A DNA stretch of 64,000 nt from Paenibacillus phytorum (lineage in GTDB: Bacteria; Bacillota; Bacilli; Paenibacillales; NBRC-103111). The translations under genes and the position numbers were made by a program. The notes under the pieces were generated by a model that was given only the letters and a program-made list of their open reading frames with translations, made no database searches and was not told where the DNA came from. Below are positions 16,681 to 24,307 of the stretch, piece by piece. Positions within the stretch are counted from its first letter, which is position 1. Every line of letters begins with the position of its first letter. The DNA is taken from positions 1 to 64,000 of the forward strand of contig NZ_WHOA01000098.1 in the NCBI RefSeq assembly GCF_013141715.1, in the 5' to 3' direction.

Positions 16681-16817
16681 CCTCACTCTTATCTCCCAGA
16701 TTCGCTTAAGTACAGCGTCTCCGCAAGAATTAGCACCGTGCATTCCTTGTTTAACAAAGGTTTGTCGGTTGCCGGGTTTCATCGGGCTAGTCCCTCCACC
16801 TGCTCTTGATAAGAAAA
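16681..16817 (-). ncRNA. SAM-I riboswitch (S-box leader)
   Basis: Canonical S-box aptamer on the minus strand. Stem P1 is TCTTATC paired with GATAAGA; AAGAGCAGGTGGAGGGACTA, then GCCCGATGAAACCCGGCAACC hold the kink-turn and P2; CACGGTGCTAATTC is the conserved J3/4-P4 region with GCGGAGACGCTG nearby. Order and spacing are those of the class, and a terminator follows. It senses S-adenosylmethionine and normally controls methionine, cysteine or SAM metabolism genes. Confidence 0.95.
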
Positions 16818-16982
16818 TTCAGCATATTCAATTATTTCAATAATACTATAAAGTTCTCTGATGTCAAGGGATTTAACACTCCCTGATCAATCAGCAATAA
16901 ATGATAAATCTTATGTGATTTTCGCCTCATCTTTGATGTTTAAAACTCTCGTTCTTCGTAGCGTAACGCTGCTGCATAGCTG

Positions 16983-17146
16983 CTACCCCAGTCTTTTTTC
17001 TGGTTTAAGCCATGAAACGTCATATCCCGACTTACTTATAATATCGAGTACGTCTTGGAATTCTATAATGTTTTCACCAGTCCAGCCATTTTCACATATA
17101 AGTATTCCTTTTCACCTACAATAATTTTTCTTGTCTTTTTCTTCAT
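16983..17146 (-). pseudogene. small hypothetical protein, frameshifted
   Basis: An ATG at 17146 opens MKKKTRKIIVGEKEYLY; after about 17 codons the continuing protein-like frame is one base off and reads ENGWTGENIIEFQDVLD, then IISKSGYDVSWLKPEKRLG to a stop at 16983. Together they give a plausible 55-residue cytosolic protein. Not recognised. The total length (164 bases) is one short of a multiple of three, consistent with a single-base loss near 17090. Confidence 0.35.
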
Positions 17147-17394
17147 AATCTGAACACCTATTGAATTTGTTTTAGTTTTTCATACATAATTTATTCAAGA
17201 TAATCACTACAGTATCCTGCTCGTTAGCACAATGACCTGGTCACAATCCGGTTGGGTGGTGCGGATATCTCCGACTGAATCTGCTTCCTGCTCAGATGGA
17301 AGTGCCATTATAAATACTTACAAAATCTGATATAGTCTTAATAGATAGCATAAACCTTAAGGGAAAACCTCCAATTAGAAGGAAGTGTTAAACA

Positions 17395-18102
17395 ATGAAT
17401 GTAGAAATGGTTATGCAGGAGCTTGAAGCTCTCGGCAAGGAACGAACCAAGAAAATGTACGTATCCAATGGCGCGCACGAACCGCTTTTTGGCGTGGCTA
17501 CAGGCGGTATGAAGCCCATCGCCAAGAAAATTAAAATAAATCAACCTTTGGCTGAGCAGCTTTACACCACAGGGAACTACGACGCAATGTACTTTGCCGG
17601 CATAATTGCTGACCCAAATGCAATGACTGAAGCGGATTTTGAGCGTTGGATGGATGCGGCTTATTTTTATATGCTGTCCGATTATGTTGTAGCAGTAACC
17701 TTGGCAGAAGCAGATATTGCTCAAGAAGTTGCCGATAAATGGATCGCAAGCGGCGAAGAACTAAGAATGTCAGCGGGCTGGAGTTGTTACTGCTGGCTTT
17801 TGGGTAATCGCCCGGACGGTGAATTTTCCGAAAGCAAAATTGCCAATATGCTTGAAACTGTGAGAAATACGATTCACGATTCTCCCGAAAGAACTAAAAT
17901 CGCTATGAATAATTTTATTTACACAGTGGGGGTATCCTATTTGCCGCTCCATGATAAGGCGGTCAAGACCGCAAAGGCAGTAGGCCTAGTAGAAGTCAAA
18001 CGGGACAAGAAAAAAAGCAGTTTCCTACATGCTTCCGAAAATATTCAAAAGGGAGTAGATAAAGGACAACTTGGTTTCAAACGCAAACATGTAAGGTGTT
18101 AA
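17395..18102 (+). CDS. DNA alkylation repair protein (AlkD-like HEAT repeat)
   Basis: A 235-residue all-helical protein of the DNA_alkylation family, which in AlkC/AlkD removes positively charged alkylpurines from DNA without base flipping. The N-terminus NVEMVMQELEALGKERTKKMY and the HEAT-like helix pairs (FERWMDAAYFYMLSDYVVAV, then AEADIAQEVADKW) are typical. Many uncharacterised members, including those with the YVSNGAHEPLFGV opening seen here, lack proof of glycosylase activity. An AGAAGGAAG ribosome site precedes the ATG. It appears monocistronic. Confidence 0.85.
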   Translation: MNVEMVMQELEALGKERTKKMYVSNGAHEPLFGVATGGMKPIAKKIKINQPLAEQLYTTGNYDAMYFAGIIADPNAMTEADFERWMDAAYFYMLSDYVVAVTLAEADIAQEVADKWIASGEELRMSAGWSCYCWLLGNRPDGEFSESKIANMLETVRNTIHDSPERTKIAMNNFIYTVGVSYLPLHDKAVKTAKAVGLVEVKRDKKKSSFLHASENIQKGVDKGQLGFKRKHVRC

Positions 18103-18197
18103 ACTATGGCTTCGCCACAAGAAACGATTTGGGCAGCCAAGTCATTCATGCTTCTCCCAGAAAATCCGATCCACCTGCCCGTAGCATTTCTTTCAGC

Positions 18198-18542
18198 TTA
18201 TGGGGCTTTGTCAAGAATGTACCACCAGTAACCTCTTCGGAAACGAGAATAGACGTTTAAAGTAACATTGTCCTTTTCGTAGATGATATGGTCACCAAGT
18301 GTTTCCTTATGCCTCCAGCCCCGTTGAGTCAAAAAAACTGTGATTTGTTGTTCGAATGGTCCTCGTCTCCCAATTAATTTACTGGCATCTGATGTAAGGG
18401 GTACTAAACGTGCATTACCAGTCTCTATGGAAAGTATTGCCTTTGGTAAAGAGAAGGGGTACTCCTTTGCCAGTGCAAGTATTGTCAAGAAAATCGAAAA
18501 AATGATCAAGCCAGACCAAATGACTAACTTTCTCTTAGGCAA
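18198..18542 (-). CDS. membrane-anchored hypothetical protein
   Basis: A 114-residue protein starting at TTG 18542, with AGGGGGGAC about eight bases upstream. Residues 7-27 form one hydrophobic helix (VIWSGLIIFSIFLTILAL), after a positively charged start, followed by an extracytoplasmic domain of about 85 residues ending FRRGYWWYILDKAP. No family recognised. It could be a small lipid-facing regulator or stress protein; nothing in the context decides. Confidence 0.6.
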   Translation of the reverse strand: MPKRKLVIWSGLIIFSIFLTILALAKEYPFSLPKAILSIETGNARLVPLTSDASKLIGRRGPFEQQITVFLTQRGWRHKETLGDHIIYEKDNVTLNVYSRFRRGYWWYILDKAP

Positions 18543-18547
18543 GTAAT

Positions 18548-18612
18548 GTCCCCCCTCCCGATCTACCGGCAGCCTTGTTCTGGTCGTTTATTGACCTATA
18601 GTCACCGTAACT
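18548..18612. repeat. dispersed palindromic repeat (degenerate copy)
   Basis: Contains CCCGATCTACCGGCAGCCTT and a divergent tail (GACCTATAGTCACC). Similarity to the family is limited to the right stem arm and position between genes, so this is a weak member. Confidence 0.35.
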
Positions 18613-18631
18613 TCAACACAGGGGCAATTTA

Positions 18632-18671
18632 GAAAAAACTTTGACTACAGACATGCTGTAGTCGAAGTTTT
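18632..18671 (-). terminator. Rho-independent terminator of the sugar isomerase gene
   Basis: Arms AAACTTTGACTACAG (18636-18650) and CTGTAGTCGAAGTTT (18656-18670) form a long hairpin with one mismatch; on the minus strand it ends in TTTTTTCT. It lies 34 bases past the stop of the isomerase gene at 18705. Confidence 0.9.
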
Positions 18672-18704
18672 ACATATTTCAAATTATCTTACGCATAAGT
18701 TCAT

Positions 18705-19472
18705 CTATGCTTTTAACCCTAATTTTGCAAGATTGACAAAGCTGATCTCCAAACTTTCGAAAGGATTGCGGTCATAACAGTCGTCCTGCTCGACCGCGGC
18801 CCACTCCACTCCGATCTCTTCGCATGCTTGAATAATCCCTTTGAAATTCATATTACCTTCGCCGACTTCCGAAAAACGCTGTTTCCGATCTGGTGTCACA
18901 ATCATGTCCTTGAAATGAACAACTTTCATTCTTCCTTCCATCTTGCGAATCCACTCGATTGGATCGGCCCCACCAGCTTGCACCCAATAAACGTCCAGCT
19001 CGAAATTCACGCTATCTGGGTCCGACTCCTCAAATAAAATCTCCATGCCTGTTTTTCCGTCATATTTCGCGAACTCAAAGTCGTGGTTATGATAGATGAA
19101 CTTTAACCCGGCACTTTGCAGCTGTCTCCCAAATTCCGAGGCTTGTTTTGCGAAAGTGGCGTAACCTTGGCTGTTTTCGCGAAATTCCGGCGGGAGGCCG
19201 CCTAAACCGACATATTTGCAATTCCATGCTTTATGCTTCTCGATGACGGTATCCATATCGTTCAACAGCTCGTTGTACCCGATGTGCGTCGCGCAGATCG
19301 TCAAGCCTTCCTGATCAGCAAGCGCTTTAAATTCTTGAATGTCGATCGGTCCGACACCGGAAGCTTGTACGGCCTGGTACCCCATTTGCTTTACTTTTTT
19401 CAAGCTTTCGCTGATGTCCTTTGGGGTTTTCAGAAAGCTGCGAAGAGTATACAATTGCGCGGCGATTTTCAT
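18705..19472 (-). CDS. sugar phosphate isomerase/epimerase family TIM barrel
   Basis: A 255-residue TIM-barrel of the AP-endonuclease-2/xylose-isomerase-like family. The start MKIAAQLYTLRSFLKTPKD is typical, and metal-ligand candidates are the histidines in CATHIGYN and YHNHDFEF, the Glu/Asp in FELDVYWV, HFKDM and the glutamate of AAVEQDDC. Relatives act on inositol derivatives, tagatose-type ketoses or keto-glucosides in sugar catabolism; the precise substrate is unknown. It is divergent from the MocR regulator at 19865 and has its own terminator. Confidence 0.9.
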   Translation of the reverse strand: MKIAAQLYTLRSFLKTPKDISESLKKVKQMGYQAVQASGVGPIDIQEFKALADQEGLTICATHIGYNELLNDMDTVIEKHKAWNCKYVGLGGLPPEFRENSQGYATFAKQASEFGRQLQSAGLKFIYHNHDFEFAKYDGKTGMEILFEESDPDSVNFELDVYWVQAGGADPIEWIRKMEGRMKVVHFKDMIVTPDRKQRFSEVGEGNMNFKGIIQACEEIGVEWAAVEQDDCYDRNPFESLEISFVNLAKLGLKA

Positions 19473-19777
19473 TCATCTCACTCCATTCGTCAAATTTGAG
19501 TCATTTCATATATATCATGGAATGGGGCGCAGAGCCACAATAAATAAAATCATGAACTCTTACTGGAGCTTAAACGGAACATCTGTGCAGAGCTGAGGAA
19601 ATTCGTTGTCTTTTCATCTTAAAAAGAAAAAGACAGGAATAATGAACACTTTCCGAGAAAGCTTTGTTCTTGTCAAAATAGCTTAAAAATCTTAACGCCT
19701 GATACAATGCAACGAAATACGCTATCGTCGTTACATACACCCCTGTTAAAACGGGATATGTCAAATAACCCGCTTCC

Positions 19778-19826
19778 GGAACCACACCCCGGCAAAAAAT
19801 CCCGGGGCGTGGTTCTTTCTTTTCCC
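19778..19826 (+). terminator. GC-rich hairpin with T-run upstream of the MocR gene
   Basis: GAACCACaCCCCGG and CCCGGGGcGTGGTTC pair into a very stable hairpin followed by TTTCTTTTCC on the plus strand. No plus-strand gene ends here; the next gene begins at 19865, 40 bases on. It may be an orphan terminator or a leader attenuator for the MocR gene. Confidence 0.6.
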
Positions 19827-19864
19827 TCCCCAGCTGTGTCATCATGAATATAGGAGTGATGTAC

Positions 19865-21319
19865 ATGTTTAATGACTTCAAGATCACGGATGACCGACCG
19901 GTCTATATCCAGGTGAGAGATTACTTGAAACGTCTGATTATAAAAGGATCCCTGCAAGCCCATCAGAAGCTTCCCTCCACCCGCGAGCTCGGCTTGCTGC
20001 TCGCCGTCAGCCGCAACACCGTTATTTCCGCCTATGCCGAGCTGGAGGGGGACGGATTCGTCTATGCGGTTCAGGGGAAAGGCAGCTATGTTGCAGCAGT
20101 TTCCGCTCCCCCGGGCGCAGCCGCCCCATCTTACGAAATCGATTGGCAAACACGTATAAACGGATATGCGCGGCAAGCAGTAGAACTGGACCGGATGAAA
20201 CGCGGCATTAGCGCAGACAAAAGCGTCATTTCCTTTACCAGCATTGCGCCCGACGAGAAGTTGTTCGATCTGGACAATGTAAAGCGCGCTTTTCTAGACC
20301 GAATAGCGATGGAGGGGGGCGTACTGCTGAATTACGGCTACGCGAAAGGTTATAAGCCGCTTATCGATTATTTGCTGAAATATATGGAGCAAAAGGGCGT
20401 CGATCTTAGCGGGAAAGATATGCTGATAACGAGCGGCTTCACGGAAGCGTTCGATATCGTTATGTCCGCCCTTCGCAGGAAAGACGGCGGATCAGTCATT
20501 TGCGAAAACCCGACCCATTACACCGCCATCAAAAACTTGAAACTGAACGGCTTCGACATTACTGGCATTCCGATGGAGCGTGACGGCATCAATCTGACCG
20601 AGCTAGAACGTGCATTGAAGGAACAGGCTTACGATTGCGCATATTTCATCCCGTCCTACCACAATCCTACTGGCATCGTAACGTCCCCTGAGAAAAGACT
20701 GGCGATCATGCAGCTCATGGCCCGTCACCGCATCCCGGTCATCGAAGACGGCTTCAACGAAGAATTGCGTTATTCGGGTTCGCATGTGTCCCCATTAATC
20801 GCAACGGCCGGACAGGGCAATGGAGTAGTTTATATCGGGAGCTTCTCCAAAGTGCTCTTCCCTGGCCTCCGGGTTGGCTGGGTTCTGGCGGACTGCCGGC
20901 TGATCGATAACCTGGAGAGCATCAAACGGGCTCGCAGCATTCACACCTCGACACTTGATCAATCGGTGCTCTTTCAATATCTCCATAACGGCAATCTGGA
21001 GAAATATTTGAAAAAAGCCCGTGCCGAATATAAACGAAAATACGAGTGGACGAAGCATTGCTGCGAAATGCACCTCCCTTATAAAAGACTATCGGGAGAC
21101 GGAGGCCTGCATCTGTTTGTCGAATTCGATGAGTGTTTCGATACGACGGCGCTGCTTAACGCGTGTTCCAGCCAAGGGGTAATTTTTACGCCTGGCGATA
21201 TGTTTTACACAGACGGCGGAGGAAGGCATACGATGCGGCTCGGATTCTCGAGAGTGCCGGATGATGATATCGGAAAAGGGATTGAAATTATCGGCCAGAC
21301 GGCCAAACAACTTATGTGA
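19865..21319 (+). CDS. MocR/PdxR-type regulator (GntR HTH fused to aminotransferase)
   Basis: A 484-residue chimera. Residues 10-75 form a GntR winged helix (YIQVRDYLKRLIIKGSL, LPSTRELGLLLAVSRNTVIS); the rest is a fold-type I aminotransferase with the PLP lysine in YIGSFSKVLFPGLRVGW. Such MocR proteins sense PLP or an amino compound and control vitamin B6, GABA or transport genes. I start at ATG 19865, eight bases after AGGAG; two earlier ATGs (19844, 19859) overlap the ribosome site. An EamA exporter gene follows in the same direction and is a common MocR target. Confidence 0.93.
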   Translation: MFNDFKITDDRPVYIQVRDYLKRLIIKGSLQAHQKLPSTRELGLLLAVSRNTVISAYAELEGDGFVYAVQGKGSYVAAVSAPPGAAAPSYEIDWQTRINGYARQAVELDRMKRGISADKSVISFTSIAPDEKLFDLDNVKRAFLDRIAMEGGVLLNYGYAKGYKPLIDYLLKYMEQKGVDLSGKDMLITSGFTEAFDIVMSALRRKDGGSVICENPTHYTAIKNLKLNGFDITGIPMERDGINLTELERALKEQAYDCAYFIPSYHNPTGIVTSPEKRLAIMQLMARHRIPVIEDGFNEELRYSGSHVSPLIATAGQGNGVVYIGSFSKVLFPGLRVGWVLADCRLIDNLESIKRARSIHTSTLDQSVLFQYLHNGNLEKYLKKARAEYKRKYEWTKHCCEMHLPYKRLSGDGGLHLFVEFDECFDTTALLNACSSQGVIFTPGDMFYTDGGGRHTMRLGFSRVPDDDIGKGIEIIGQTAKQLM

Positions 21320-21463
21320 TAACTAGGTGTGCACATGAAAGTTGGCGTCATTATGGGAGGCGTAATCATCATGCAAAGGTGCATCATATGAATCTTTTCG
21401 TAGATGGTTACTTTAAAGTATCGAGTGCATTTTCGTATGAAATAAAATTTCGGGGTGATTGTA

Positions 21464-22372
21464 ATGAAAAAAACGACAAGCGGCTGGATCAATGGTTTCC
21501 TAGGCGTACTCATCTTCAGCGGCTCGCTACCCGCAACACGCGTGGCTGTGGTGGATTTTGATCCGTTGTTCCTCACCGTATGCCGCGCCGCAATCGCTGG
21601 CGTGCTTGCGGGAGCGCTTCTCCTCGTCTTCCGGCAACAACGGCCTGCCCGAAGCGACATAGTTCCGCTATTGGTGGTAGCACTCGGCGTGGTAGTGGGT
21701 TTCCCGCTGCTGACAGCCTTGGCTCTTCAGTATGTCACATCCGCGCATGCCATTATCTTCATTGGACTTCTGCCGCTTGCGACGGCGATCTTCGGCGTAC
21801 TGCGCGACAGTGAACGCCCCCAACCAACCTTTTGGATCTTCTCAGTTATAGGCAGCTCCCTTGTGGCAGGATTCGCCCTAACTCAGGGGTTTACATCTTC
21901 GCCGGTCGGCGATGCGTTCATGCTGGCTGCTATCATCGTGTGCGGTCTCGGTTATGCGGAAGGGGCGCGGCTGTCACGGAAGCTAGGGGGCTGGCAGGTG
22001 ATCTCCTGGGCGCTCGTTCTGTCGCTTCCCGTTATGTCACTGCTCTCGTTTTATTACATGCCGGACTCGTGGGCAGGTATAGGTCGTTCCGCTCTCTTCA
22101 GCCTTGTTTATGTCTCCCTGTTCAGCATGCTCATCGGCTTTGTATTCTGGTATCGTGGTCTTGCCCAGGGCGGCATAGCGGCGGTCGGACAATTACAACT
22201 CCTCCAGCCTTTCTTCGGCCTGCTGCTTGCGTCTCTCGTATTGCACGAGTCAGTCAGTTGGTCTATCGTTGCAGTGAATATCGCCGTTGTACTGTGCGTG
22301 GCGGCCGCACGGCGGTTTGCAGCAAGAAAGTTTTCACCGTCAACTCCGATATCGCAGAGCAATGTTAAGTGA
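21464..22372 (+). CDS. EamA/DMT-family transporter
   Basis: A 302-residue inner-membrane protein with ten predicted helices in two EamA repeats (N half begins GWINGFLGVLIFSGSLPATR; C half has GFVFWYRGLAQGGIAAVGQL). DMT exporters expel amino acids or metabolites. The ATG at 21464 follows GGGGTGAT; a GTG three codons upstream overlaps it. It is 144 bases behind the MocR regulator, which may control it (inference). Confidence 0.9.
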   Translation: MKKTTSGWINGFLGVLIFSGSLPATRVAVVDFDPLFLTVCRAAIAGVLAGALLLVFRQQRPARSDIVPLLVVALGVVVGFPLLTALALQYVTSAHAIIFIGLLPLATAIFGVLRDSERPQPTFWIFSVIGSSLVAGFALTQGFTSSPVGDAFMLAAIIVCGLGYAEGARLSRKLGGWQVISWALVLSLPVMSLLSFYYMPDSWAGIGRSALFSLVYVSLFSMLIGFVFWYRGLAQGGIAAVGQLQLLQPFFGLLLASLVLHESVSWSIVAVNIAVVLCVAAARRFAARKFSPSTPISQSNVK

Positions 22373-22481
22373 ATTTGCATGAATTTAGTGGGTCTATGAG
22401 ATTACATGGGCCTCCATATCCGTCCTCCGGATGTTGATTATACACTACTCTAAGGTGTGCTATCTTAGCCTAGCGTCAATT

Positions 22482-23303
22482 TTAAAATCTTTTTAACCAG
22501 TCCATGATTGTATCTACTGATTCCATATATCTCTGCCCTACGAGCACGCCGGTATGAGTTGTGTTCCAAAGCCCTTTATATGCAGCACGGAGGTGCTCCG
22601 CTGTCACCTTACCCCGGCGGTCGTCATCCTCACTGTTTACTGCTTTGATGACCAAGCACGGGCAAGAAATTGAACTGCTGTCTATTGATATACCCTTTGT
22701 TTCGATTGAAAAGGAAAAAGCGCTAAATGCCTTTGATGACTCCATTGTCAGATACTTTCTTTGAAATTCAATGTCATCTGCCGTTTCATCTATGCTTGTA
22801 AGCTCTTCACGGGCTGGGGCAGGCAATATGATGTCGGGTGTCATCTCGGCTAATTCTTTGTATGGTACTACTTCATAAACTTCTTTGCTTATGACTGAAT
22901 CGATCAACACCAACCCTGAGATATCGACGGTTTCAGCCAACTTCTGGCTCAAGATCCCCCCCATGCTAAATCCGATAAGAATCGGTGAAACACCACAGTC
23001 AGCGATAACCTCTTTTATATCCTCCAAATAATCCTCGAAAGTTATCTTAGTCATATCCTTCAGCCTGCTTTTGTAGTGACTTCTCAAGTTCATGACATAG
23101 CATTTCCACCCTTCACTGATAAAGTGAGGAATGTATTTGCTCCACATCCAACTTCCTGAGTAGGCACCGTGTACAAAAAGTAAAGGAGGCCTTTTTTCAG
23201 TTGCTTTCGGGAGGTTTTCCCCCTCAAATATCTCTAAAAATAAATCGTTTTCCCCAATGTATTTCTCCGTATGATCGGGCAATTCTTTCGTAAAATCTTT
23301 CAC
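22482..23303 (-). CDS. alpha/beta hydrolase
   Basis: A 273-residue serine hydrolase. The oxyanion segment is LLFVHGAYSGSWMW, the nucleophile elbow is IGFSMGG, and a late histidine in NTTHTGVL is the candidate third triad member. Substrate unknown. It starts with GTG after GAGGAGG. The upstream MarR gene is on the same strand, 54 bases away, and an 18-base perfect palindrome lies between them, so the hydrolase is probably controlled by that MarR protein. Confidence 0.88.
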   Translation of the reverse strand: MKDFTKELPDHTEKYIGENDLFLEIFEGENLPKATEKRPPLLFVHGAYSGSWMWSKYIPHFISEGWKCYVMNLRSHYKSRLKDMTKITFEDYLEDIKEVIADCGVSPILIGFSMGGILSQKLAETVDISGLVLIDSVISKEVYEVVPYKELAEMTPDIILPAPAREELTSIDETADDIEFQRKYLTMESSKAFSAFSFSIETKGISIDSSSISCPCLVIKAVNSEDDDRRGKVTAEHLRAAYKGLWNTTHTGVLVGQRYMESVDTIMDWLKRF

Positions 23304-23324
23304 GATTATTTCCTCCTCAACATT

Positions 23325-23342
23325 TAGTTTGATATCAAACTA
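23325..23342 (-). promoter_or_regulatory. palindromic operator before the hydrolase gene
   Basis: TAGTTTGATATCAAACTA is a perfect 18-base palindrome 22 bases upstream of the hydrolase start codon. The same sequence, with one change, lies in the promoter of the MarR gene (23791-23808), which identifies it as the probable MarR binding site. No consensus -10/-35 pair surrounds this copy. Confidence 0.8.
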
Positions 23343-23357
23343 TTTATTTAAAAAAAT

Positions 23358-23780
23358 TTAAAAGTTGTAATAAATCTTTTTTAAAACGTTAAGCAGATCT
23401 TCTTTTTCTTTTTCAGAGATGTTTAAGTAAAACACGTCTAACATTTCTTTAGATATTGATTCAAAGATCGGTTTCAGTTCACTCCCCTTATGGGTTAAAG
23501 CAACATAAACAACCCTCGTATCCTCTCTGTCCCTTTCCTTTGTCACATATCCGAGCCGGACCAACTTGTCAACAAGTGCTGTGACTGTAGATTTATCCTT
23601 ATTAATCCCTTTTGAAATGTCCGCCATAGTGAGTCTGGGCTTCTTAAATAGCTCATAGATGATATCCCCATGCGAAGTGCCAATACCGTCTATCCCATAC
23701 TTCACCATCTCTGCTACAATAAACCGATTAACTTTCTCTCTAATTTTGGAAATTAATGAAATGGCATCTCTACTTTTCAT
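23358..23780 (-). CDS. MarR-family transcriptional regulator
   Basis: A 140-residue winged-helix repressor. The recognition region is LTMADISKGINKDKSTVTALVDKL and the wing holds RDREDTRVVYVALT, typical MarR. The ATG at 23780 lies only six bases from a consensus -10, so the message is predicted to be leaderless; an alternative TTG at 23804 would sit inside the promoter. Likely represses itself and the downstream hydrolase through identical palindromes. MarR proteins usually respond to phenolics, oxidants or antibiotics. Confidence 0.92.
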   Translation of the reverse strand: MKSRDAISLISKIREKVNRFIVAEMVKYGIDGIGTSHGDIIYELFKKPRLTMADISKGINKDKSTVTALVDKLVRLGYVTKERDREDTRVVYVALTHKGSELKPIFESISKEMLDVFYLNISEKEKEDLLNVLKKIYYNF

Positions 23781-23786
23781 AACCAC

Positions 23787-23815
23787 ATTATAGTTTGATA
23801 TCAAACCAATGTCAA
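23787..23815 (-). promoter_or_regulatory. consensus sigma-A promoter with operator in spacer, leaderless start
   Basis: On the minus strand TTGACA (23815-23810), a 17-base spacer and TATAAT (23792-23787) form a perfect vegetative promoter. The spacer is almost wholly the palindrome GTTTGATATCAAAC, so bound MarR would block polymerase. The start codon begins seven bases after the -10, at the expected transcription start. Confidence 0.92.
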
Positions 23816-23856
23816 ATGTATTTAGTACGCTTCACACCACATGATTTAGAATTATG

Positions 23857-23910
23857 CTGCCCATTAGTGGAGCTAAGGCTGCTGAACGTCCCACGGCAGC
23901 CTTTGTCAAT
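23857..23910. repeat. dispersed palindromic repeat (copy)
   Basis: Head ATGCTGCCCATTAG, arms AAGGCTGC and GCAGCCTT with a loop AACGTCCCACG between. The usual tail is absent; the element abuts the broken end of the phosphotransferase fragment, suggesting it lies at a deletion junction. Confidence 0.6.
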
Positions 23911-24150
23911 CGGCACATGCCCCCGGCTAAAGGATAACCCTATGAACCGGCCAAGATCCTCTCCAATTCCAGATAGGCTAGCGAACTGCCAATCGATCAC
24001 GGCGAGCCTTCCTTTTTGTAAACGATCGGAATTCAACAGAATATTAAATTCATAAAAATCCTGATGCGCAAACGTTCTCGGCAGACGCTCTAGTGTTATC
24101 AGACAGTCGTTGATTGATCTTTCCAAGCTAAATTGTCTAGAATGGCCGCC
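23905..24150 (-). pseudogene. aminoglycoside/choline phosphotransferase-like fragment
   Basis: An open frame contains FAHQDFYEFNILLNSD, the catalytic-loop pattern HxDxxxxN of the APH/choline kinase family, and the following metal-binding AVIDWQFASLSGIGEDLGRF. The N-terminal lobe and the C-terminal helices are missing, leaving about 75 homologous codons of a normal 250-300. The 3' side ends at a dispersed repeat. A decayed kinase relic. Confidence 0.65.
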
Positions 24151-24307
24151 AGTTTGATCGAATCCGCATTCGATATCGTGTTTTTGTATGTGTATCATGG
24201 TTTACAAAAAGTTACAACGAATAAAAAAAGGAATTATTCCCCTTATGTGGAAAGGTTAATTGAGAGAACAACGGACATTTTCGAGTCCGGATTAAAGGAG
24301 GAATATT

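Noticed and set aside
19570..19776. T-box or other amino-acid leader upstream of the MocR gene
   Set aside because: No T-box sequence (AGGGTGGNACCGCG) or specifier loop is present.
19673..20176. Minus-strand 167-codon frame opposite the MocR N-terminus
   Set aside because: Antisense to a conserved helix-turn-helix; composition explained by the GC-rich codons of the real gene.
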